Source: an uncultured Collinsella sp. (GTDB lineage Bacteria > Actinomycetota > Coriobacteriia > Coriobacteriales > Coriobacteriaceae). From it: a stretch of 11,182 bases of DNA. The notes beneath the pieces were generated by a model. The model had not been told where the DNA came from and did no database searches. It worked only from the letters and a program-made list of their open reading frames with translations. The stretch is from positions 1 to 11,182 of the forward strand of contig CABRIF010000082.1 of NCBI GenBank assembly GCA_902470925.1. Reading direction: 5' to 3'. The stretch's first letter is position 1. Each line of letters opens with the position of its first letter. The position numbers and the translations under genes were made by a program. Shown here one piece after another: positions 6,163 to 11,182 of this stretch.

Positions 6163-6996
6163 ATGAAAATGAAGTATCTTGGCACGATGGCGGCTTGCGC
6201 GGCGATGGTCGGTGCGCTCGCGCTCACCGGATGCGGCGGCACGAACAGCTCGGCGGGCTCGAGCCAGGACAGCTCGTCATCGGGAAGCTCCGATGACTAC
6301 TCGCTGATTTCCGACGGCAAGCTGGTCGTGGGCACCTCGGCCGACTACGAGCCGTTCGAGTATATGGAGGACGGTGAGTTCAAGGGCTTCGACGTGGAGC
6401 TTGCGGCCGCGATCGCCGACAAGCTCGGGCTCGAGGTCCAGTACGAGAGCGTCGACTTCGACTCGATCCTGCCGGGCATCTCGAGCGGCACCAAATACGA
6501 TGTGGGCGTCGCCTCCATCACCGTCACGCCGGCACGTGAGAAGGAGGTCGACTTCACCGATTCCTACTACATGGACGACCAGGCGATCGTGACCATGGCC
6601 GACGATACGACCATCACCGCCGACAACTACGAGGACGTGCTGAACGACTCCGCCACCAAGATCGCGGTCCAGTCCGGCTCCACGGCGGAGAGCTTCGCGA
6701 AGGAGAACTTCCCGAACGCCACGATCGTTCCGTTCAAGGACGCCACCGACTGCTTCGCCGCTGTCCAGTCCGATCAGGCCGACGCGGTGGTGACCAACCG
6801 CTCCATGGCCGCGCAGATGGTTGCGGACGCCTACACCAACGAGCACGTCATCAAGCAGATCTCCACGGGTGAGGAGTATGCGATCGCGGTGAGCAAGGAT
6901 AACCCCGGTCTCACCAAGAAGATCAACGAGGCTCTGAAGGAGCTCACCGAGGACGGAACCATCGACGAGCTGATGACGAAGTACAACATCAAGTAG
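6163..6996 (+). CDS. Amino-acid ABC transporter substrate-binding lipoprotein
   Basis: A 277-residue family-3 solute-binding protein. Residues 1-24 form a lipoprotein signal with lipobox ALTGC; Cys24 would be lipidated, anchoring the protein outside the membrane. A serine/glycine-rich linker (about 26-43) follows, then the periplasmic-binding-protein fold (about 47-277) starting KLVVGTSADYEPFEY, with GFDVELAAAIADKLG and ASITVTPAREKEVDFTDSYY typical of polar amino-acid binders. The Arg in TPAREKEVDF is expected to hold the ligand carboxylate. The position that usually offers Asp to the ligand amino group reads Asn212 (AVVTNRSM). The ligand is not certain. ATG 6163 has AAAGGA seven bases upstream; longer in-frame extension to 6040 lacks a ribosome site and would bury the signal peptide. 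It is first of three genes with the permease and ATPase. Confidence 0.93.
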   Translation: MKMKYLGTMAACAAMVGALALTGCGGTNSSAGSSQDSSSSGSSDDYSLISDGKLVVGTSADYEPFEYMEDGEFKGFDVELAAAIADKLGLEVQYESVDFDSILPGISSGTKYDVGVASITVTPAREKEVDFTDSYYMDDQAIVTMADDTTITADNYEDVLNDSATKIAVQSGSTAESFAKENFPNATIVPFKDATDCFAAVQSDQADAVVTNRSMAAQMVADAYTNEHVIKQISTGEEYAIAVSKDNPGLTKKINEALKELTEDGTIDELMTKYNIK

Positions 6997-7020
6997 CGAC
7001 CCCCTTCGATGCTGCATATG

Positions 7021-7064
7021 CCTGCGCGCCCGCCGTCTATGCGACTCACCGGCGGGCGCGCAGG
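7021..7064 (+). terminator. Perfect 15-bp hairpin after the binding-protein gene
   Basis: CCTGCGCGCCCGCCG (7021..7035) is exactly complementary to CGGCGGGCGCGCAGG (7050..7064), with a 14-nt loop. It begins 24 nt after the binding-protein stop and has no U-tract (TTGTG follows). It probably stabilises the upstream mRNA or lets only part of transcription pass to the permease and ATPase genes. Confidence 0.7.
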
Positions 7065-7094
7065 TTGTGCGAGGGGGCTGCGTCCGCTGGGCTC

Positions 7095-7125
7095 GCGAAG
7101 GCGCATCCGCGCGGTGCGTCTTCGC
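7095..7125 (+). repeat. Second intercistronic hairpin before the permease gene
   Basis: GCGAAGGCGCA (7095..7105) pairs with TGCGTCTTCGC (7115..7125) over 11 bp (one G-U) with a 9-nt loop. It lies 30 bases after the first hairpin and 48 bases before the permease start. Together they make a tandem structure in the 177-base gap. Confidence 0.6.
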
Positions 7126-7173
7126 GGCTCCATCGGGGCCGTGTGTTGAATGAGGACCGAGGAGGTCAAGGCA

Positions 7174-8553
7174 ATGAAGAACGATACGGCGACGGCGGTG
7201 TGGCAACGCGTGCTCGGGGCACCGGCCCGACGTGTCCGCCGCGCGGCGCTCGCGGCGGCAGCGGCCGTGCTGCTTGCGGCGGCAGGCGTGGCGGCGCTGC
7301 CTGCCGATGCCTGCGCGCTCGAGGTGGCGAAGCTCACCGCGCAGCCGAACGCCGATACCGGCAGCGATGTCATGGGCGGCACGGAGACGCGCCTGACCTG
7401 GGAGGTCCAGGCGGCCGATGACGAGGCGGTCGCCGGGCTGTCGCTGACGCTGCCGGCTGGCACCACCTACACCACCGACGATCTGCGCGTCACCATGCTG
7501 TCGGGCGAGGACCTGATGGAGCGCGAGTTCATCAAGCCCACGATCGAGCAGAAGGGCCAAACGCTCACGCTGGAGTTTCCCGAGGCAGCCCCGGCCGGCC
7601 GATACTTCCGCGTCGAGGTCTACGGCGTGGTGTTTCCCGAGCAGGGCGGCTCCATGCAGCTGGAGGGTACCTACACGTTGGCCGATGGCTCCGAGCACGA
7701 GGTGTCTGGCATTCCCGCGGTCAAGATCACCGGCGTGACCATGCTCGACAAGATCGAGACCTTCCTGGAGGGGCAGGCATGGGTGCAGGCGTGGAACGAC
7801 AACGCGTTTTTGCGCCTGTTCTTCAACCCGCTGCTGATCGTGAGCAGCCTGCCGGTGATCTTCTCCGGCTTTTTGATGGCGGTGGCCATCGTGGTCGTGG
7901 CGTTTCCGCTGGCCATTCCGTTCGGCTTCCTGTTCGCGCTCATGCGCATCTCTAAGTCGCGCCTGCTGCGCGCGCTCGCAAGCGTGTACGTGAACCTCAT
8001 CCGCGGTACGCCGGCGTTCCTGCAGATCTACATCGCGTTTTTCGGCCTGCCGCTCGCGGGCGTCAACATCGACAACTATCCGCTCGGTGTGATCGTGATG
8101 GCGATGAACTCGGCGGCCTATCTGTGCGAGATCTTCCGTGCCGGCATCCAGTCCATCCCGCGCGGACAGGCCGAGGCGGCGCGCTCGCTGGGCATGAGCG
8201 GCGTGCAGACGATGGTGTCGATCATCGTGCCCCAGACGTTCCGCAACGTCATCCCCACGCTTACCAGCGAGTTTATCCTGCTGTACAAGGACACCTCGCT
8301 TCTGGCGGCGGTGGGTGTCATGGAGATCGTCATGTATGCTAAGACGATCGTGGCTACGACGGGCTCCATCACGCCGTATGTGGTGGCCGCCCTGTTCTAC
8401 CTGGTGGTCACGTTGCCGCTGGCGCGCCTGGTGAGCATGCTCGAGGCGCATCTGACGGGTCGCTCGTCCGGAAGCGCCCGCGTGTCGAAGAAGCCGTTGA
8501 AGAGCGCCGGTACGGTGGTGGCCACGCCGCCCGATCACATCGCCGGGCTGTAG
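7174..8553 (+). CDS. Amino-acid ABC permease with N-terminal signal peptide and extracytoplasmic domain
   Basis: A 459-residue protein, about twice the usual length (~220) of HisM/GlnP-type permeases. Residues 1-46 form an Arg-rich, Ala/Leu-rich signal peptide or signal anchor (ending near PADACA). Residues ~47-195 form a beta-rich extracytoplasmic region I do not recognise; it is not a solute-binding protein domain. Residues ~210-430 form the permease, with multiple membrane helices, NLIRGTPAFLQIYIAFFGLP, and the EAA loop (QAEAARSLGMS, Glu334) that contacts the ATPase. The tail (430-459) is polar. ATG 7174 is chosen because GGAGGT lies seven bases upstream; ATG 7150 lies before that site and would put it inside the coding region. 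The gene is 12 nt upstream of the ATPase gene and follows the binding-protein gene, so it supplies the channel of this uptake system. Confidence 0.88.
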   Translation: MKNDTATAVWQRVLGAPARRVRRAALAAAAAVLLAAAGVAALPADACALEVAKLTAQPNADTGSDVMGGTETRLTWEVQAADDEAVAGLSLTLPAGTTYTTDDLRVTMLSGEDLMEREFIKPTIEQKGQTLTLEFPEAAPAGRYFRVEVYGVVFPEQGGSMQLEGTYTLADGSEHEVSGIPAVKITGVTMLDKIETFLEGQAWVQAWNDNAFLRLFFNPLLIVSSLPVIFSGFLMAVAIVVVAFPLAIPFGFLFALMRISKSRLLRALASVYVNLIRGTPAFLQIYIAFFGLPLAGVNIDNYPLGVIVMAMNSAAYLCEIFRAGIQSIPRGQAEAARSLGMSGVQTMVSIIVPQTFRNVIPTLTSEFILLYKDTSLLAAVGVMEIVMYAKTIVATTGSITPYVVAALFYLVVTLPLARLVSMLEAHLTGRSSGSARVSKKPLKSAGTVVATPPDHIAGL

Positions 8554-8565
8554 GGGAGGATCGAT

Positions 8566-9357
8566 ATGGAGACCGATATGGACGATAAGACCGCCGACGG
8601 ACAGGGAACGATGCCGTCTGCTGCCGAGGAGCCCGTCGTGCGCATCTGCGGGCTGCAGAAGAGCTACGACGATAACGTGGTGCTGCGCGGTATCGACCTG
8701 GACGTGCACCGCGGCGAGGTGGTCGTGGTGCTGGGGCCTTCGGGCTCGGGCAAGTCCACCATGCTGCGCTGCGTGAACCTGCTCGAGGAGCCCACCGCGG
8801 GCCAGGTTATCGTCGAGGGCACCGATATCACGGCCAAGGGCGTGGACATCAACGAGGTCCGCACGCACCTGGGTATGGTGTTTCAGCAGTTCAACCTGTT
8901 CCCGCATCTGTCTGCCAAGCGCAATGTCATGATCGCGCAGCAAAAGGTGCTCAAGCGCAGCAAGGAGGAGGCGGAGCGCATCGCCGTGGAGGAACTCGCC
9001 AAGGTCGGTCTTGCCGACCGCGTGGACTTCATGCCCTCCCAGCTGTCCGGCGGCCAGCAGCAGCGCGTGGCGATCGCGCGCGCCCTGGCCATGAATCCGC
9101 ATGTCATGCTGTTCGACGAGGCCACCAGCGCGCTCGATCCCGAGCTGGTGCGCGATGTGCTGGCCGTCATGCGCGACCTGGCCCAGGGCGGCATGACTAT
9201 GATCGTGGTGACCCACGAGATGCGCTTTGCCCGCGAGGTGGCCGACCGCGTGATCTTCATGGACGGCGGCGTGATCGTCGAGCAGGGCACGCCCGAGGAG
9301 GTCTTCGACCATCCGAAGTCCGAGCGCACGCGCGATTTCTTGGGTCACATCGCGTAA
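8566..9357 (+). CDS. Amino-acid ABC transporter ATP-binding protein (GlnQ-type)
   Basis: A 263-residue ATPase of the polar amino-acid uptake family. Residues 1-22 are a polar leader, slightly longer than usual. Motifs: Walker A GPSGSGKST (Lys63), Q-loop MVFQQFNLFPH, signature LSGGQQQR (160-167), Walker B VMLFDEATSALDPE (Glu185) and H-loop VTHEM (His217). All key residues are present. The FQQFNLFPH string and the C-terminal GTPEEVFDHP and RTRDFL motifs are typical of GlnQ/HisP. It would dimerise in the cytoplasm on the permease encoded just upstream. ATG 8566 has GGGGAGGA five bases upstream, which decides the start. In-frame Met5 is a weaker choice. Confidence 0.95.
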   Translation: METDMDDKTADGQGTMPSAAEEPVVRICGLQKSYDDNVVLRGIDLDVHRGEVVVVLGPSGSGKSTMLRCVNLLEEPTAGQVIVEGTDITAKGVDINEVRTHLGMVFQQFNLFPHLSAKRNVMIAQQKVLKRSKEEAERIAVEELAKVGLADRVDFMPSQLSGGQQQRVAIARALAMNPHVMLFDEATSALDPELVRDVLAVMRDLAQGGMTMIVVTHEMRFAREVADRVIFMDGGVIVEQGTPEEVFDHPKSERTRDFLGHIA

Positions 9358-9407
9358 GGCGCGTGCCTGATCGAGCATGAGTTGGACAGATATCTCATAG
9401 CCTTGGC

Positions 9408-9444
9408 GGCCGGCGGCGCTTCCCTGTGCGGGGCGCCGCCGGCC
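9408..9444 (+). terminator. GC-only hairpin between the convergent ATPase and LUD genes
   Basis: GGCCGGCGGCGC (9408..9419) and GCGCCGCCGGCC (9433..9444) form a perfect 12-bp stem with a 13-nt loop. It lies 50 nt past the ATPase stop and 24 nt past the LUD gene stop on the other strand, so it could serve both. There is no U-tract. Confidence 0.6.
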
Positions 9445-9468
9445 TCGTGCTATCCCGGCTGCGCGGCA

Positions 9469-10107
9469 TCAGTAGCCGAGCGGCTCTCCAACGAGCACCA
9501 CGTGGATGCGGTCGGCGTGGCGGGAGTGCCGGGTGATCACCGTCTCGCAGCACATGCAGCCCGGCCCATGGCATTCGGCGCAGACGCCGGTGAGCTCGCA
9601 GGGCGTATTGGTATGCAGGCGCGCGGCGTTGGGCGGGCAGGCGTGCGTGCGGACGCGCTTGATGCCCGCGTCGACATCGGTGACGACCTTGTTCATGCCT
9701 GCCACCACCAGTACGTGCGCGGGGCCGTGCACGAGCAGCGCGAGACGGTCGCCGTTGCCATCGATGTTCACCAGCTCGCCCTCCTCGGTGATGGCGTTCG
9801 TGCTCATGAGCATCCAGTCGGCGCTGGCGCGGTCGCGCCACATGTCGCGCTGCTGCTCGGGTGTGGTTGCATCGGCGCGGTCGAGCAGGTTCCAGGCGCC
9901 GCGGGCGAGTTCGTCGCGCACGCCGGCTTCGGCCAACGTGACGCTGCCGCCCCAGGTCACGCTGGAACCCTCGGCGATGAGCTCATGCATGAGCGCCGGC
10001 ACCTCGGAGGCGCTGGCGCAGTAATGGCCGGTCATGTTCCGGCGCGCCAGCTGCTTGATGATGGTTGCGGCCTTGGTGCGCCAGGCCGCCTGAAGAGCGT
10101 CGTTCAT
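9469..10107 (-). CDS. LUD-domain protein (LutC/YkgG-like)
   Basis: A 212-residue protein of the LUD (DUF162) family, related to LutC of lactate utilisation but stand-alone. The core motif EGSSVTWGGSVTLAEAG (about 47-65) and the stretch STNAITEEGELVNIDGNG are typical, as is GPAHVLVVAGMNKVV. The C-terminal part carries a cysteine cluster (TPC-x5-C-x2-C-x4-C-x-CC) that could hold a metal or an iron-sulfur centre. LutA and LutB partners are absent nearby, so a role in lactate oxidation is not supported by context. ATG 10107 is chosen for its strong GGGAGGG site four bases upstream; the frame stays open to 10284 but would overlap the YolD gene. It is 40 nt downstream of the YolD-like gene on the same strand and is probably co-transcribed. 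Confidence 0.85.
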   Translation of the reverse strand: MNDALQAAWRTKAATIIKQLARRNMTGHYCASASEVPALMHELIAEGSSVTWGGSVTLAEAGVRDELARGAWNLLDRADATTPEQQRDMWRDRASADWMLMSTNAITEEGELVNIDGNGDRLALLVHGPAHVLVVAGMNKVVTDVDAGIKRVRTHACPPNAARLHTNTPCELTGVCAECHGPGCMCCETVITRHSRHADRIHVVLVGEPLGY

Positions 10108-10147
10108 AGGTCCCTCCCTTAGGTCGATGAACGCTACCCGCATCGTC

Positions 10148-10549
10148 TCACTTCGCGCTGCCGCAGGGGTCGGCAAGCTCGATGCGCCATATGTCGTCGA
10201 AATGGATAAGCTCGCCCACCACCTGCAGCAGGCGCCGTGCTGGGTCCAGGCCGCCCACCAGTCCCGATGTGACCCGGTAGGCATCGCGGTCGTAGTGGGT
10301 GACGCGCACCCAGCTGCCTCGGCCGCAGTGCTCGATAGCGCGCGAGAGCGCGAGCGCCTCCTCGTCGGTAAGGTCGTGTTTGGGCTCGCGGATGCGCTCC
10401 TGTTGCCGGGTGAGCTCGTAGTAGCCGGTGAGCGCCGCGAACGGCATGAACTGGGAGGCGCGGCTCGCCCGGGGTCGGCCGTTCGAGGTTACGCTTGGTG
10501 CGGCGGAGCCTTGTTGGGCACGCCCGCTCGTGTAACGGCTTCTAGGCAT
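10148..10549 (-). CDS. YolD-like protein
   Basis: A 133-residue small protein. Residues ~1-32 are basic and probably disordered. Residues ~33-125 match the YolD-like family: RASQFMPFAALTGYYELTRQQ is close to the family's PFAALxGY hallmark, and the end (ELIHFDDIWRIEL) fits the family's closing strand. YolD-like genes usually sit beside Y-family DNA polymerase genes (UmuC/UvrX) and are thought to support error-prone repair; the mechanism is not settled. Here ATG 10549 overlaps the polymerase stop codon (ATGCCTAG), with GGAGGA four bases upstream, so translation is probably coupled. Confidence 0.88.
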   Translation of the reverse strand: MPRSRYTSGRAQQGSAAPSVTSNGRPRASRASQFMPFAALTGYYELTRQQERIREPKHDLTDEEALALSRAIEHCGRGSWVRVTHYDRDAYRVTSGLVGGLDPARRLLQVVGELIHFDDIWRIELADPCGSAK

Positions 10550-11135
10550 GGTGTCCTCCGATCTGGTCGTTGCGTTCGCGCCCTGTGGCTGCCGGCCAGA
10601 GGCTGCGGCCCATAACCAGGGCGTTTTTGCCCCAGCGTCCCTTCACGTCAACGATGGTGCGCTGCAGTTCGCGCTCGTGCTGCTCGGCGGCAACATCGCA
10701 GAACAGGTCGTAGGTGGCGAACTCCTCCGGCATGAGCCCACCCGTGCCGATGCTCAGGCGCTTGATGGGGCGCCTGCGGTCCACGGTTTCATCCCAGAGC
10801 GCGAAGAAGCGCTCCTGCAGGCGCCGCCGTGAGTTCGTGCGGCCGCCGAGGCGCCGCTGGCCGCCGGTGTGGGCAAACGCCCGTCGCGCCTGCGCGGGGC
10901 GCGTCCCATGCTCGCCGCGGTAGAAGTCGCGTATGCGCGCGCTGTCGGCCATGAGATCGCGCACTGCTGCGCTGCGGTGGGCCGGTATGGCGCCGGGGCG
11001 GGTCACGCCGCGGTCGATATCGGAGGCGCCGCTGCTGCGTCGGTGCCCGCAGCCGTCGAGAAACGCGGCGCTGCCGCTGGCGTCCAGCCGGCGGATCTCG
11101 GCGGCCTCGCTGCCGTAGCCCACGGACAGCGAGAT
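10542..11135 (-). CDS. Y-family DNA polymerase (UmuC/DinB-like), C-terminal part
   Basis: Only the last 197 residues are present; the catalytic palm lies beyond the contig edge. SLSVGYGSE at the start, then RTNSRRRLQERFFALWDE, PIKRLSIGTGGLMPEE, YDLF and the end helix (IVDVKGRWGKNALVMGRSL) follow the pattern of the little-finger and tail region of Gram-positive UmuC/UvrX proteins. Between the first two elements lies a segment of about 75-80 residues (about 18-98), rich in Arg, Ala and Gly, that the usual family pattern does not have. Third codon positions stay G/C-rich through it, so it looks coding and in frame. Family members perform translesion synthesis and are commonly SOS-induced; the promoter is not in the window. 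The stop overlaps the YolD-like start by eight bases. Confidence 0.85.
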   Translation of the reverse strand: MSLSVGYGSEAAEIRRLDASGSAAFLDGCGHRRSSGASDIDRGVTRPGAIPAHRSAAVRDLMADSARIRDFYRGEHGTRPAQARRAFAHTGGQRRLGGRTNSRRRLQERFFALWDETVDRRRPIKRLSIGTGGLMPEEFATYDLFCDVAAEQHERELQRTIVDVKGRWGKNALVMGRSLWPAATGRERNDQIGGHHA

Positions 11136-11182
11136 CTGTCTCTTATACACATCTGACGCTGCCGACGATACTCCTTGTGTAG
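11136..11182 (-). other. Nextera adapter carry-over at right end
   Basis: Bases 11136..11154 are the reverse complement of the 19-bp Tn5 mosaic end, and 11155..11168 of the read-1 tail. Bases 11169..11176 (TACTCCTT) are the reverse complement of index AAGGAGTA, and 11177..11182 (GTGTAG) begin the P5 primer. The sequence is not genomic. Confidence 0.98.

Noticed and set aside
6277..9378. A 1033-codon open frame on the minus strand
   Set aside because: It runs antisense through three well-recognised ABC uptake genes, is His/Arg/Gly/Ala-rich without any family motif, and follows from strong G/C bias at third positions.
10108..10284. Longer N-terminus for the LUD protein
   Set aside because: It would overlap the YolD-like gene, its sequence is Trp/Cys-rich without resemblance to the family, and ATG 10107 has a strong ribosome binding site.
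1..11182. Terminal inverted repeats suggesting a composite transposon or linear element
   Set aside because: Both ends are exact Nextera mosaic end, read-1 tail and index sequence; there is no transposase or integrase gene in between.

Overview
This is an 11,182-base contig of high-GC bacterial DNA. Its first 40 and last 47 bases are not biological: they are Nextera tagmentation adapter, including index and P5 bases, so the real insert is about 41..11135. The genes at both ends are cut by the library. The high GC, strong G/C preference at third codon positions, purine-rich Shine-Dalgarno sites and the gene set (an actinobacterial-style partner-switch pair, a lipoprotein amino-acid ABC system, a YolD/UmuC pair and a stand-alone LUD protein) suggest a gut-type actinobacterium. 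Coriobacteriia, perhaps Collinsella or a relative, is my best guess. This is inference from style, because there is no rRNA or marker gene in the window.

Layout. (1) 41..1847, plus strand: the C-terminal part of a SpoIIE/PP2C-type phosphatase, followed closely by a protein that fuses a STAS domain to an anti-sigma-type HATPase domain. Together they look like a compact partner-switching signalling module. (2) 1848..2282: no gene, but dense inverted repeats. (3) 2283..2415, minus: tRNA-Val(GAC) with a clear promoter and a U-tract terminator. (4) 2630..3553, minus: an integral membrane protein of the CmpB-like 'putative ABC transporter permease' family. (5) 3706..3985, plus: tRNA-Gly(GCC) and tRNA-Cys(GCA) with promoter, an internal terminator-like hairpin and an end terminator. 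(6) 4067..5872, minus: a complete ABC exporter half-transporter. Its promoter has the 19-bp spacer and dyad typical of MerR-family control. (7) 6163..9357, plus: a polar amino-acid uptake operon made of a lipoprotein binding protein, a permease with an extra N-terminal extracytoplasmic domain, and a GlnQ-type ATPase. Two hairpins separate the binding-protein gene from the permease gene. (8) 9469..11135, minus: a Y-family DNA polymerase (UmuC/DinB-like, N-terminus missing), an overlapping YolD-like gene and a LUD-domain gene, which probably form one transcription unit.

Themes. Uptake (amino-acid ABC), efflux (MerR-type controlled exporter), stress signalling (SpoIIE with STAS-HATPase) and DNA-damage tolerance (UmuC/YolD) sit side by side but look like independent units. 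The tRNA terminators have U-tracts, whereas strong hairpins downstream of protein genes are nearly pure GC without a U-tract. The most unusual items are the STAS-HATPase fusion, the permease with its unassigned extracytoplasmic domain, the MerR-type promoter without a regulator gene nearby, and the long insertion in the polymerase C-terminal region. I see no CRISPR array, phage gene, transposase or integrase.
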